A stretch of DNA of 64,000 nt from Solirubrobacter ginsenosidimutans (GCF_027587205.1 NZ_JAPDOD010000028.1:57546-121545), one strand, 5' to 3'. Shown: positions 16,266-27,408, numbered from the stretch's first letter. Translations and numbers: made by a program. Notes: a model not told the origin generated them from the letters alone.

Positions 16266-17749
16266 GCGACCACGCCGCCGATCGTCCACAGGTACGGCGC
16301 GTAAGGCGTGGTCGCGGTGAGCCCGCCGCCGGTCCAGTAGAGCGCGAGCAGCGCAGCGAGCGGCGCCAGCATCGCGGCCAGCAGCGCGCGCGCCTCGGGA
16401 TCGGGTTCCTTGCGGATGCGCACGAAGCCGAGCCACAGAAGCGTGATCGTGAAGCCGAACACCGTCAGCAGGCCGGGAATGCCCGTCTCGACGACGATGA
16501 ATGAGAACCACGACTCGGTGTCGACCGTGTCGATCAGGGTCGTGCCGCCCTTGTAGCTCGCCGCCGGCCCCACCGAGCCGAGCCCGGCACCCAACGGGTA
16601 GTCGACGATGTTCTGCGGGATGACCGCGATCGAGCTGCCGCGCGCCTCGCCGGCCGTCGCGACGATCTTCGACGGGGTGAGGCCGGAGTAGCGGAAGGCG
16701 TCGTCGGCGCCGCTCTGGGTCGCCGAGCCGGCGATCCCCTGGAACACGAACAGCACCACGACCGCGGTGACGCCGAGCCCCACCAGCGTCGCCAGTCGCC
16801 CGCCGGCGGTGAGCGTCAGGAGCCCGTAGGTCACGACGATGATCGCCGCGGCGAGCACCGGCGCGCGTCCCTGCGAGGTGACGATCGCGGCGATCACACC
16901 CAGCGCCAGCACCGCGGCGAGCAGCAGGTACCGCATGCGGGTGAAGCGTGTGATCAGCACTAGCAGCGCGCCGAGCGCGAACGCCCCCATCACGCCGCCC
17001 GCGCCCGCGTCGCTGCCCAGGCCGAAGGGGCGCACGAGCCCGGTCGTGTCGCCGGAGGTGAACGTCCGCCCGGCGTCGACGAAGGCGCCGCGGCCGAGCA
17101 CACGGTCGGCGTAGCCCGGACCCCACGCGGCGAACTCCTGCGCGGTCAGGTTGAACTGCAGGTAGCCGGCGACGCCGTTGGCGGCCCCGATCACGAGCAG
17201 GAGGATCACAAAGCCGCGAAGCGCCGCCTTCGTGCGCAGGAACGCGAACGCGAGGAAGAACAGCGGGACGAACTCGAGGTGCTGGCGCACACCCGCGAGC
17301 GAGTGCGTGAACGTCCCGCCACTCGGGTTGAGCACCTGCGCGAACACCACGACCACGAACGTGATGACCCAGGCCGACAGCGGCGGCACGCGCACCGGCT
17401 TGCCGCTCACCTGCGCGCGGACGAGCACGCCGGCGACGATCGCGAACAGCAGCGCGTCGCGTACGAGGGAGACGACGGTCGAACCCGTGGACAGCTTCGC
17501 GTAGCCGTCCACCATCCCGATGTAGGCCATGAACACGGCCAGCGCGACCAGCGTGCGGCGCGTCGCCGCGAACCAGCACAGGGCGACGAGGAACAGCCCC
17601 ATGCCGATGCCCTTGCGGGCTCCCCAGTGGTCGATGAAGTACGTCGAGCCCGCGGCGACCGCGACGACCAGCAGCGCCGCCGTGGTGTCGGTCAGCGCCC
17701 GCCGGGTTCGGTCGCCCCGCAGCGGGAGGGGCAGGGCGAGCGTCCCCAT
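16199..17749 (-). CDS. O-antigen ligase/polymerase family membrane protein
   Basis: 516 aa with about twelve transmembrane helices. The long periplasmic loop contains YPLGAGLGSVGPAAS and the following WFSFIVVETGIPGLL, the Wzy_C hallmark. Start ATG at 17749, seven bases after the stop of the tyrosine-kinase gene, so kinase and polymerase form one operon. This pairing fits BY-kinase control of polymer length in Wzx/Wzy pathways. The 3' end overlaps the convergent GT4 by 67 bases. Confidence 0.85.
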   Translation of the reverse strand: MGTLALPLPLRGDRTRRALTDTTAALLVVAVAAGSTYFIDHWGARKGIGMGLFLVALCWFAATRRTLVALAVFMAYIGMVDGYAKLSTGSTVVSLVRDALLFAIVAGVLVRAQVSGKPVRVPPLSAWVITFVVVVFAQVLNPSGGTFTHSLAGVRQHLEFVPLFFLAFAFLRTKAALRGFVILLLVIGAANGVAGYLQFNLTAQEFAAWGPGYADRVLGRGAFVDAGRTFTSGDTTGLVRPFGLGSDAGAGGVMGAFALGALLVLITRFTRMRYLLLAAVLALGVIAAIVTSQGRAPVLAAAIIVVTYGLLTLTAGGRLATLVGLGVTAVVVLFVFQGIAGSATQSGADDAFRYSGLTPSKIVATAGEARGSSIAVIPQNIVDYPLGAGLGSVGPAASYKGGTTLIDTVDTESWFSFIVVETGIPGLLTVFGFTITLLWLGFVRIRKEPDPEARALLAAMLAPLAALLALYWTGGGLTATTPYAPYLWTIGGVVAYWLIERPAALRAALRAAASSA

Positions 17750-17756
17750 CGGAGCC

Positions 17757-19388
17757 CTAGACGGTCTCGGCGAGCTGCTTCGCCTTGCGCCGCGAGCGCT
17801 TGTCCTCGCCGTAGCCGTACCCGTATCCGTAGCCACTGCCGTAGCCGTAGCCCGCGGCCTCGAAGTTCGACAGGTCGTTGGCGACGACACCGAGCAGGTC
17901 GACGCCCGGCACACGCTCGAGGAACTCGGTCAGCCGGCGCGCGGTGTCGCGGCTCGTGACGCCGAGCCGGCAGACGACGATCGCGGCGTCGGCATAGCGC
18001 AGCAGCGGCACCGTGTCCGTCACGGCGAGCAGCGGCGCGGAGTCGATCAGCACGATGTCGTGGTGCTCGCGTACGAAGTCGAGCACCTCGGCGACCCGCT
18101 CGGAGCCGAGCACGGCCGGCGGGTTGGCGGGGCGCGGGCCGCTGCGCACCAGCGTGATCGTCCCGGTGTGGGCGCCGTGCCCGTTGCCGTTGCCGTTGGG
18201 CCGTGCGTCGTGATGCTCGAGGTCGAGCCGCACGAGCTCGTCCATCCCGGGCATCGCCGTGCCGATCTGCACCGCCACGTCGGCCAGCTCGGCGTCGTGG
18301 CGCAGCACGTCGGTCAGGCCCGGCCCGGCGTGATCGCCGAACAGGGCGGCGAGCGTCGGATGGCGCAGGTCGCCCTCGATCACGGCGACGCGCTTGCCCG
18401 TCTCGCGGAACGCGAGCGCGAGGTTGCGCACCACCGTCGACTTGCCCTCGCCCGGCACGGCGCTCGTGATCACGATGGTGCGCGGCGGCGCATCCAGGCG
18501 TGCCAGCTCGACGTTGGTGCGCAGCACCCGGAACGCCTCCTGGAACTCCGGCCCCAGCGCCGCCTCGCCCGCTTTGAAAGGCACCGGCTTGTCCGTGTGC
18601 GGCAGCGTCGCGAGCAGCGGTGCGTGGTAGATGCCCTCGACCTCGTCCGGGCGCTTGAGGCGGCGGTCGAAGCGCTCGAGACCGAACGCCGCGGCGACCG
18701 CGAGGATCAAGCTCAGGGCGAAGGCGAACAACGCGTTGCGCCTGGGCTGCGGCTCCGACGGCGTCTGCGGCGGCAGCGCGGGGTCGACCTGGCGCGTGAT
18801 CGTCGGCGGGACGTCCGTGGCGATCTCGAGCCGCTGGATCTGCGCCTGCAGGTTCGAGCGCGTGGCCGCGTTGATCGGCCCGCGCGGGAGGTCGCGCAAC
18901 TGCGTGCGGGTCAACTCGAGCGCGCGCTTGACGCGGTCGGACTGCGAGTTGTTGATGTAGTCGACGAATTCCTTCGCGTAGGCGTTCGCGATCAACGCGG
19001 CCTCAGCCGGCGTCGGACCGGTGGCCACCACGTTCACGAAGTCCTGGCCGACCTTGGAAGTGATCTGGATCCGCCGCAGCAGCTGGCCGGGCGTGCCGTT
19101 GAAGTTGATCTTCTCCGCCACGCTCGCGGCCGTGGCGCGCGAATACAGCAGCGACGCCTGGTTGGAGACGGCGCGGTCGGTGCTCTGCAGGCTCGGCGTG
19201 CCGTTCACCGGATCGCCCGGATCCTTGACATACACGAGCGTCCCGGTGCGGTAGACCTTCGGCTTGTGCGCGTAGTACGCGTAGACGCCTCCGGTGGCGA
19301 GCGCCACGGCGAGCAGGATGAGCCACTTGTGCGACCAGAGGGGGCGCAAGTAGTCGGCGATATGCGGTTGTTGAGTGGCGGTATCCAT
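17757..19388 (-). CDS. BY-type tyrosine autokinase with Wzz domain (CpsD/Wzc-like)
   Basis: 543 aa from ATG 19388. Residues 1-50: Wzz N-terminus with TM1 (22-41). Residues 50-215: periplasmic chain-length domain. TM2 about 218-237. The kinase domain has Walker A SAVPGEGKST (309-318), Walker A' VIEGDLRHP (Asp340) and Walker B VLIDSAP. The C-terminal tail 514-527 alternates Gly and Tyr (seven Tyr), the autophosphorylation cluster. An Asn/Gly/His-rich insert sits at 397-408. It controls polymer length and export; its likely partner phosphatase is encoded at 27409-28179. Confidence 0.92.
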   Translation of the reverse strand: MDTATQQPHIADYLRPLWSHKWLILLAVALATGGVYAYYAHKPKVYRTGTLVYVKDPGDPVNGTPSLQSTDRAVSNQASLLYSRATAASVAEKINFNGTPGQLLRRIQITSKVGQDFVNVVATGPTPAEAALIANAYAKEFVDYINNSQSDRVKRALELTRTQLRDLPRGPINAATRSNLQAQIQRLEIATDVPPTITRQVDPALPPQTPSEPQPRRNALFAFALSLILAVAAAFGLERFDRRLKRPDEVEGIYHAPLLATLPHTDKPVPFKAGEAALGPEFQEAFRVLRTNVELARLDAPPRTIVITSAVPGEGKSTVVRNLALAFRETGKRVAVIEGDLRHPTLAALFGDHAGPGLTDVLRHDAELADVAVQIGTAMPGMDELVRLDLEHHDARPNGNGNGHGAHTGTITLVRSGPRPANPPAVLGSERVAEVLDFVREHHDIVLIDSAPLLAVTDTVPLLRYADAAIVVCRLGVTSRDTARRLTEFLERVPGVDLLGVVANDLSNFEAAGYGYGSGYGYGYGYGEDKRSRRKAKQLAETV

Positions 19389-19536
19389 GGCGAAGCCGTC
19401 TCCGCCCAGGCGGATAGGGAACGCAAGCTGCGTTGCCCGGGGAGACCGGTGGAGGCATCCAATCAGCACGCCTCCGGGACGACGCTTACAACCTGTGAAT
19501 ACACGTGTTGGACACGAGTCCCCGGGTGGGCGCGGG

Positions 19537-19542
19537 TAGCGT
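19537..19542 (+). promoter_or_regulatory. -10 hexamer TAGCGT ahead of 19552
   Basis: Nine nt separate it from the ATG and no Shine-Dalgarno is present. It lies in the 163-base divergent gap after the kinase gene, which also holds the palindrome CACGTG (19502-19507). Confidence 0.45.
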
Positions 19543-19551
19543 CGCGCCGCG

Positions 19552-20193
19552 ATGGACGCCACCTTCATCAGGCGGGTCGCGGCGGCCGCGCGGCGGCACG
19601 GCCCGGGGGGCCTCCCGGTCGCCGCGGTGCGCCGGGTCGCGGCGGTCGTCGGTGACCGGCGTGAGCGCGCTCTCGAATGGAGCTTCGACCGCCGTCGCGG
19701 CATCGACACCGCGGGTGTCCTGCGCGACGGCGCGACGCCGTACCAGCCCGTGCACCCCGCGGCGTTTCGTGAGCTCGTCTCGCACGTCCCGGCGCGGGAC
19801 ACGTTCGTCGACATCGGCAGCGGCCGCGCTCGGGCGCTCATCCTCGCGGTCGAGCACGGCTTCCGGGGCGCGGTCGGCGTCGAGATCGACGCCGAGCACC
19901 ACCGGACCGCTGAGGCGAACGTCCGGCGCTACCCGACGATCCGGCTCGTGCATGGCGACGCGCTGCGGTTCCGGTTTCCCGAAGGTCCGCTGACGATTCT
20001 CGTCTACAACCCGTTCCCGCGCTCGGTGATGGAGGCGTTCGTGGACCGCATCCCCGCGGACGCGTGGGTCATCTACGAGGCGCCGCTGGATCGCGACCTG
20101 TTCGACGCGCGCTTCGAGCTCGTCGCCGAGCGCACCGAACGCGCCGGCGCCTCGCCGCGGCGGCCGCGCTTCGCGATCTACCGGACGCGCTGA
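19552..20193 (+). CDS. Class I SAM-dependent methyltransferase
   Basis: 213 aa. DTFVDIGSGRARALILAVEH is a clear SAM motif I, GVEIDAEHHRTAEANV motif II, and LTILVYNPFPRS the motif IV region. It resembles small N6/O-methyltransferase-fold proteins; substrate unknown. A single plus-strand gene inside a minus-strand region, with its own likely leaderless promoter. Its last 16 bases overlap the end of the convergent methyltransferase gene. Confidence 0.75.
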   Translation: MDATFIRRVAAAARRHGPGGLPVAAVRRVAAVVGDRRERALEWSFDRRRGIDTAGVLRDGATPYQPVHPAAFRELVSHVPARDTFVDIGSGRARALILAVEHGFRGAVGVEIDAEHHRTAEANVRRYPTIRLVHGDALRFRFPEGPLTILVYNPFPRSVMEAFVDRIPADAWVIYEAPLDRDLFDARFELVAERTERAGASPRRPRFAIYRTR

Positions 20194-20879
20194 TGCAGGC
20201 GTGAGGCGCGCCGGCGCAGCGCGTGGTAGCGCCCGCCCGCATAGGGCAGGAAGATCGCCGGATGCACGCGCGCGGGGCAGCGCCCGAAGCCGCTGTGGTC
20301 GCGGATCGCCGCGCTCGCGACGCCGCTGTCGACGAACAGCAGCGTGTTCTGGGCGTACCACGGCCCGACGTCGGGATCGTCCCAGATCTCGTCGCGCACG
20401 CAGTCCACCGGCGTGAAGCCGCAGCTGATGAACCGCTGGGCCCAGTACGCCGGCCACTGCTCGTTGACGTGCCCGTTGCCGCCCTGGTGCGGGATCGCGG
20501 CCGAGAAGAGCACGAGCGGCGCGAGCCGGCAGAGGTCGGCGACGAAGTCCGCCGCTCGCTGCCGCGGCAGGTAGTGGGCGACCTCGAGGCAGATCGCGAG
20601 GTCGAAGGAGCGCTCGACGCGCAGTGACAAGGTGAGGTCGCGGGCGAGGAAGCGCGACTCGGGGATGGCCAGCTCCGTCCGGTCGACGTAGTCGCCGTCG
20701 ATGCCGAGCACGTCCGGGACGCCGAGCGCCGACGCGGTCGCCGCCCATGCGCCGAACAGGCACCCCACGTCCACGACGCTGCCCGGCCGGCTCAGCTCGA
20801 ACACCCGCGGCAGGACGACCTGCGCGGAGGCCGTGCTCGCCGCGCTCCATGCGCGCAGTTGCGGGGCCGAGAACGGCAC
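20178..20879 (-). CDS. SAM-dependent methyltransferase (Methyltransf_23-like)
   Basis: 233 aa from GTG at 20879, two bases after the aminotransferase stop. SVVDVGCLFGAWAATASALG is motif I, VLGIDGDYVDR motif II, and FDLAICLEVAHYLP motif IV. Coupling to the WecE-like aminotransferase suggests N- or O-methylation of an aminosugar, as in N-methylated deoxysugars; this is inference. It is the last gene of the long minus run that starts near 28179. Confidence 0.75.
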   Translation of the reverse strand: MPFSAPQLRAWSAASTASAQVVLPRVFELSRPGSVVDVGCLFGAWAATASALGVPDVLGIDGDYVDRTELAIPESRFLARDLTLSLRVERSFDLAICLEVAHYLPRQRAADFVADLCRLAPLVLFSAAIPHQGGNGHVNEQWPAYWAQRFISCGFTPVDCVRDEIWDDPDVGPWYAQNTLLFVDSGVASAAIRDHSGFGRCPARVHPAIFLPYAGGRYHALRRRASRLHQRVR

Positions 20880-20881
20880 GC

Positions 20882-22045
20882 TCAGACCGCGACCGCGCAC
20901 GCCCCGAGCGCGGTGCGCACGGACGCGATCACGCGGGCGACGCGCTCCTCGCCGAGCCCGGCCCACAGCGGCAGCCGGACCAGACGGTCGCTGATGTCGT
21001 CGGTGACCGCCAGCGACCCGCCTTCGCGCCCCAGCTTGCGGCCCGCCGGCGACGAGTGCAGCGGCACGTAGTGGAAGACCGCCTGCACCCCCTGCTCGTC
21101 GAGCGCGGCGATCAGCGCATCCCGGCGCGCGCGGTCGGGGAGCAGCAGCGCGAAGATGTGGGCGTTGTGCTCGCACTCGTCCGGGACGACGGGCCGCTGG
21201 ACGGTGCCTTGGCGCTCGAGCTCGGCGAACGCCTCCCAATACGTGCGCCAGAGCGCCCGGCGCGCCTCGGTCACGGCGTCGGCCTGCTCGAACTGGGCCC
21301 ACAGGTACGCGGCGTTGAGCTCGCTCATGAGGTAGTTGGAGCCCTCGCCGACCCACGTGTAGCGGTCGACCTCGCCGCGCGCGAACTGCGCGCGGTTCGT
21401 GCCGCGGTTGAGCATGATCTCGGCCTCGGGCACGAGCGCGGGCTCGTTGACGAGCAGCGCGCCGCCCTCGCCGCACTGCAGGTTCTTCGTGTCATGGAAG
21501 CTGAGCGTGCCGAGGTCGCCGATCGTGCCCAGCGCGCGGCCCCGCCACGTCGCCCCGACGCAGTGGGCGGCGTCCTCGACGACGATCAACCCGGCGCGCC
21601 GCGCGACGTCCATGATCGCCTGCATGTCCGCGGCGACGCCGCCGTAGTGGACCACGCTGATCGCTCGCGTCCGCGGTCCGATGGCGTTCGCGACCGCGAC
21701 GGGGTCGAGGTTGAAGGTCTCCGGGTCGATGTCGACGAACACCGGCCGTCCGCCGCAGCGCACGACGGCGCTCGCGGTCGAGACGAACGTGAACGAGGGC
21801 ATGATCACCTCGTCGCCGGGGCCGACGCCGGCGAGCCGGGTGGACATCTCCAGCGCCGCCGAGCACGACGACGTCATGAACGCCCTGGCCGTGCCCGACC
21901 GCCGTTGCAGCCACTCGGCACAGAGGCGCCCGAACGTCCCGTTGCCCGAGAGCGCTCCGCCCTCGACGGCCTTGCGTACGTACGTCGCTTCCGCGCCGTG
22001 GGCCTCGGGCACGTTGAAGGGGATGCGTTCGGGGATCCGGGGCAT
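20882..22045 (-). CDS. wecE: PLP-dependent sugar aminotransferase (WecE/RffA-like, DegT family)
   Basis: 387 aa, the normal length. The N-terminus IPFNVPEAHGAEATYV and the lysine loop SFHDTKNLQCGEGG (Lys187, Schiff base with PLP) are characteristic of dTDP-4-amino-4,6-dideoxygalactose transaminase. TSSCSAALEM holds the phosphate-binding residues and VVEDAAHCVGA the Asp that contacts the PLP ring nitrogen. It would turn a 4-keto-6-deoxy NDP-sugar into the 4-amino sugar. No dehydratase or rmlA gene lies in the window, so the substrate comes from elsewhere. Confidence 0.88.
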   Translation of the reverse strand: MPRIPERIPFNVPEAHGAEATYVRKAVEGGALSGNGTFGRLCAEWLQRRSGTARAFMTSSCSAALEMSTRLAGVGPGDEVIMPSFTFVSTASAVVRCGGRPVFVDIDPETFNLDPVAVANAIGPRTRAISVVHYGGVAADMQAIMDVARRAGLIVVEDAAHCVGATWRGRALGTIGDLGTLSFHDTKNLQCGEGGALLVNEPALVPEAEIMLNRGTNRAQFARGEVDRYTWVGEGSNYLMSELNAAYLWAQFEQADAVTEARRALWRTYWEAFAELERQGTVQRPVVPDECEHNAHIFALLLPDRARRDALIAALDEQGVQAVFHYVPLHSSPAGRKLGREGGSLAVTDDISDRLVRLPLWAGLGEERVARVIASVRTALGACAVAV

Positions 22046-22056
22046 GCCACTGGCTT

Positions 22057-24045
22057 CTAATGAAGCGCGGAAGCGCGCTGGTTTTCTTCCTGTGTAGAGC
22101 GGGATTGACGGTCCGCTTTATGCGACTTCCACGCATCGAGGCGTCCTGACTGCGTCGACGTGAAGCGCGTCCACGGCCGCGCGATCCCGGTCGCGGCGTG
22201 GCGAATGAGGTTGGCGAGCCCGGGCGCGTCGTACGTACCGACGCCGAAGCCCCAGAGCGAGAACACGACCCGCTGCGACAGTGAGAAGTAGTCGAGCAGT
22301 TGCAGGCCCTCGTTGTGCGCGGCGTCGCGGATCGCCTCGCCCGAGACGTCCTCGCGCTCGCGGCCGAAGCCGCGCGACTGCGGGTAATGGCGCACCACGA
22401 TCGACGGGTCGTAGAGCAGTCGCAGGCCACGCCGGCGCAGCGGGAGGCAGATCGAGAGCTCGCTGTGGACCTCGACCCCGCGGCCCCGGAGCCGGTCGTC
22501 GAAGCCGTGCGCGACGACGTCGGTGCGCCGGAAGCTCATGTTGACGCCCTTGAGGACGTCGACGTCGCGGGCGCCGCCGACCCCGATGTGGTGGTTGCCG
22601 AGCATGCGGCCGAACCACTGGATGCGGCCGACGTGCGGCGGGCCGAACGTCCGCACGAGCACCCCCTCGTCACCGCGGTTGCGGATGTGCCCGTCGACGC
22701 TGATCACGTCGCGGCCGCCGACGCCGGCGAGCGCTCCATCGCGCACGTAGTGCGAATGCAGCCGCTCGACCCAGTCCAGCTCCGGGATCGCATCGTCGTC
22801 GACGAAGGCAACGATCTCCTCCGTCGCCGCGAGCAGGCCCCGGTTGAGCGCGGCGACGAGCCCCGGCGGGGTGACGGTCACCCGTCGCAGCTGCGGCCAC
22901 TCGGCCGCTCGCGCGTCGACGAACGGGGCGCTCTCGTCATCGGAGGCGTGCACGACGACCACGACGTCGTCGGGCGGCCGCGTCTGGGCGGCCAAGGCGT
23001 CGAGGCATGGCCCGAGCGTGCGAGTGCGGCGGTACGTCGTGACCACCACCGTGATGGTCGGATCCGCCTCGCGTAGCGCGAACGACTGACGCGGCGTGTG
23101 CCGGTGCGTCCGCCACGCGTCGCGGCGCGCCTGCTGTGCGGCGCGGAAGCAGGTCCACGCGCGGCGGCCCGCGAGCCCGTGCCGCGCCAGCGACACGAGG
23201 CCCGGAGCGCGCTTGGTGCCGACGAGCAGCCCCCAGGCGGCGAAGGCTGCGCGCCGCGGCGGCGTCAGATGGTCGAGCAACTGCAGCGCTTCGTTGTAGG
23301 TCCAGTCGTAGACGGCGTCGTGGTCGGAGATCACGCGGCTGTCGCCCGCGGGCCGCGGCGCGGGGTGGTGGTGCACGACGATCGCCGGGTCGTAGACGAG
23401 CCGAAGCCCGCGCCGGCGCAGCGGCAGGCAGATCGACAGTTCCGAATGCGGTTGGGCGCCTGGCCCGCGCAGGCGCTCGTCGTACCCGTGAGCGGCGACC
23501 GCGTCGCGCCGGAAGGCCATGTTCGCGCCCTTGAGGACGTCGACGTCGCGGGCGGCGCCCTCCCCGATGTGGTGATTGCCGATGTGCCGCCCGGACCACT
23601 GGATCCGCCCGACCGCCGGTGCTCCGCGGAAGCGCCCGAGGAACCCCTGGTCGTCGCGGCCGAGGATCTTCCCGGAGGTGTGGACGACGTCGCGCCCGCC
23701 GACCGCGGCGATCCGGGGGTCCTGGGCGAACGTCGCCTTGATCCGCTCGAGCCATTCCGGCACCGGGATCGCATCGTCGTCGACGAGGGCGACGAGGGTT
23801 CCCGTGGCCGCCTTGAGCCCGGCGTTGAGCGCGGCGACCGACCCGCTCTCGGTCACGGCGACGACGCGCACCTCCGGCCAGCGCTCCATCGCGATGGCGC
23901 TCGCCTCGTCGGACGCGTGCAGCACGACCACGAGCTCGTCCGGGCGGTGCCGCTGCGCTCGCAGGCCCTCGAGGCAGTTCTCCAGCGCGTGCGGGCGCCG
24001 GTAGCTCGTCACGACGACGGTCACCGTCGGCGATGGCTCCGCCAT
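22057..24045 (-). CDS. Tandem GT2-GT2 glycosyltransferase (internal duplication)
   Basis: 662 aa from ATG 24045. Two homologous GT2 units: about 7-300 (TVTVVVTSYRRPHALENCL; VDDDAIP at 88-94) and about 330-640 (TITVVVTTYRRTRTLGPCL; VDDDAIP at 415-421). They share long identical blocks such as GNHHIG, RDVDVLKG and SELSICLPLRRRGLRL, so this is a duplication rather than two unrelated transferases. Both keep the Asp cluster for metal and donor. Chimeric enzymes of this kind often build alternating or disaccharide polymers. The C-terminal tail (last 25 residues) is lower in GC and Ser/Gln-rich. Confidence 0.85.
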   Translation of the reverse strand: MAEPSPTVTVVVTSYRRPHALENCLEGLRAQRHRPDELVVVLHASDEASAIAMERWPEVRVVAVTESGSVAALNAGLKAATGTLVALVDDDAIPVPEWLERIKATFAQDPRIAAVGGRDVVHTSGKILGRDDQGFLGRFRGAPAVGRIQWSGRHIGNHHIGEGAARDVDVLKGANMAFRRDAVAAHGYDERLRGPGAQPHSELSICLPLRRRGLRLVYDPAIVVHHHPAPRPAGDSRVISDHDAVYDWTYNEALQLLDHLTPPRRAAFAAWGLLVGTKRAPGLVSLARHGLAGRRAWTCFRAAQQARRDAWRTHRHTPRQSFALREADPTITVVVTTYRRTRTLGPCLDALAAQTRPPDDVVVVVHASDDESAPFVDARAAEWPQLRRVTVTPPGLVAALNRGLLAATEEIVAFVDDDAIPELDWVERLHSHYVRDGALAGVGGRDVISVDGHIRNRGDEGVLVRTFGPPHVGRIQWFGRMLGNHHIGVGGARDVDVLKGVNMSFRRTDVVAHGFDDRLRGRGVEVHSELSICLPLRRRGLRLLYDPSIVVRHYPQSRGFGREREDVSGEAIRDAAHNEGLQLLDYFSLSQRVVFSLWGFGVGTYDAPGLANLIRHAATGIARPWTRFTSTQSGRLDAWKSHKADRQSRSTQEENQRASALH

Positions 24046-24050
24046 CGCGG

Positions 24051-24854
24051 TCAGCCGCGGATGAGCGCGGAGGTCGACGCGCCGCACGTCAGCGTCTTCG
24101 ACCGCGTGACGGACGCGACCGTCACCCGCACCCGCTGATTGCGGGTCTTTGCGGAGCGGCTGAACGCGAAGGTCCCGTCCGTGCGGCTGGTCGTGCGCGC
24201 GAGGACCTTGGAGCCGCGCTTGAGCGTGAGCTTGCGCTTTGAGCGGCAGGTGCGCTCGCTCGCGTTCAGGCGGCCGCTGATCTTGCGTGCGTCACGGTGC
24301 ACGGCGACGCTGGCGAGGATGGTGCGGCGCTTGGGCGTGCTGCCGCCGCCGGGGTTCGGGCTCGAGCCTCCGCTGCCGGACCCCGGGTCCGAGGGCTCGG
24401 GCGTGGGCGTCGCGCCGGGCAGGGGCGGGGCGTCTTCGCCCGGCGTCGCCACCGACCACGCGACGGCGCCCGTGTCGCAGGCCGACGCGCCCGAAGACGC
24501 GACGCGGCGGAGCCGGATGGTCCCCGTCGCGGTCCTGCCGTCGAAGCGGCCGCTGAGCTCGATGCGGTCGTAGAACGTGTAGATGAAGCGGCCGTCGGCG
24601 CCGATGGCGGCTCCGTCCCAGACGCCCTCGTCACCCTTGGCGACGAACGAGCACGTGTCGCCGTCGACGGCGGGGAACGAGTACGCGACGACGCGCTTGC
24701 CGTCGGCGGAGACCTGAAACTCGGCCTTGCCGCCGCGGCCGGCGTCGTGCGTGCCGGTGTAGGTCTTGCCGCCCACCTGGGCGAGCGCGGCGCGTGCGCC
24801 GAACACCGCGACGGCGGCGAGCGTGAGTACGAGGACGAGGCGGCGCACGATCAA
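24051..24854 (-). CDS. Secreted hypothetical protein coupled to an ECF sigma factor
   Basis: 267 aa. Signal peptide (MIVRRLVLVLTLAAVAVFGA), a beta-rich domain (about 28-140) with two Cys (in DTCSF and SACDTG) that may form a disulfide, and a Pro/Gly/Ser linker. The C-terminal part looks like an Ig-like fold (VRVTVASVTRSKTLTC). No zinc-type anti-sigma motif and no internal membrane helix. ATG overlaps the sigma-factor stop by 4 nt, so it is a co-expressed partner or target of that sigma factor. Function unknown. Confidence 0.65.
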   Translation of the reverse strand: MIVRRLVLVLTLAAVAVFGARAALAQVGGKTYTGTHDAGRGGKAEFQVSADGKRVVAYSFPAVDGDTCSFVAKGDEGVWDGAAIGADGRFIYTFYDRIELSGRFDGRTATGTIRLRRVASSGASACDTGAVAWSVATPGEDAPPLPGATPTPEPSDPGSGSGGSSPNPGGGSTPKRRTILASVAVHRDARKISGRLNASERTCRSKRKLTLKRGSKVLARTTSRTDGTFAFSRSAKTRNQRVRVTVASVTRSKTLTCGASTSALIRG

Positions 24855-25360
24855 CGGACCTCCGCGGCGTGAGCCGCCTCCATGCTGGCCCGCATCCGTC
24901 GCAGCGAACGCGAGAGCAACTGTTGGACATTGGCCAGGGTCAGGCCGGTGAGGGCCGCGATCTCCGGGCCGGTCAGATCGCCGCCGAACCGCATCGCGAT
25001 CAACTCGCGCTCACGGTCCGACAGCGTCGTGAGCGCGCGCTCGAGGACCGGGTCCAGGCCGATGCGATGCCGATCCTCGGCGGCCGGCAGCAGCGACTCG
25101 GGCACCTCGTCGACCGCCCGCTGCGCCGCGCCGCGGTCGCTGCGGACGTGGTCGATCAGGAGATTGCGCGCGATCGCGATCAGCCACGTCTGCACCGAGG
25201 CCAGCGACGCGTCGTAGCGTGCGTACGCGCGCAGCGCGCGCTCGAACGTCATCTGCGTCAGGTCCTCGGCGTCCGCGCGCGAGCGCAGGCGGTAGGCGAA
25301 GAAGCCGTAGACGTGCCAGACGTGCTCGTCGTACACGATGGAGAAGTCGGGGTGGGGCAT
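24851..25360 (-). CDS. ECF-family RNA polymerase sigma factor
   Basis: 169 aa. Region 2 covers about residues 5-75 (RSRADAEDLTQMTFERAL, then TWLIAIARNLLIDHVRSDR). Region 4 covers about 105-160 (TLSDRERELIAMRFGGDLTG, then a helix-turn-helix ending NVQQLLSRSLRRMR). It should direct polymerase to a small regulon, perhaps envelope genes. The gene directly downstream is coupled but is not a typical anti-sigma factor. Inside the polysaccharide locus, which makes control of envelope or polymer genes likely (inference). Confidence 0.88.
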   Translation of the reverse strand: MPHPDFSIVYDEHVWHVYGFFAYRLRSRADAEDLTQMTFERALRAYARYDASLASVQTWLIAIARNLLIDHVRSDRGAAQRAVDEVPESLLPAAEDRHRIGLDPVLERALTTLSDRERELIAMRFGGDLTGPEIAALTGLTLANVQQLLSRSLRRMRASMEAAHAAEVR

Positions 25361-25382
25361 GCGGCGCGCACAGCGGTGGCGG

Positions 25383-27374
<1,992 letters not shown>

Positions 27375-27408
27375 CGCACGCTCGCGCGGGTGAAGTTGGC
27401 GTGAAGTT

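Noticed and set aside
17810..17860. Short repeats (gtagccgtaccc type) that look like a tiny array
   Set aside because: They encode the Gly-Tyr tail of the kinase; no spacers, so not CRISPR.
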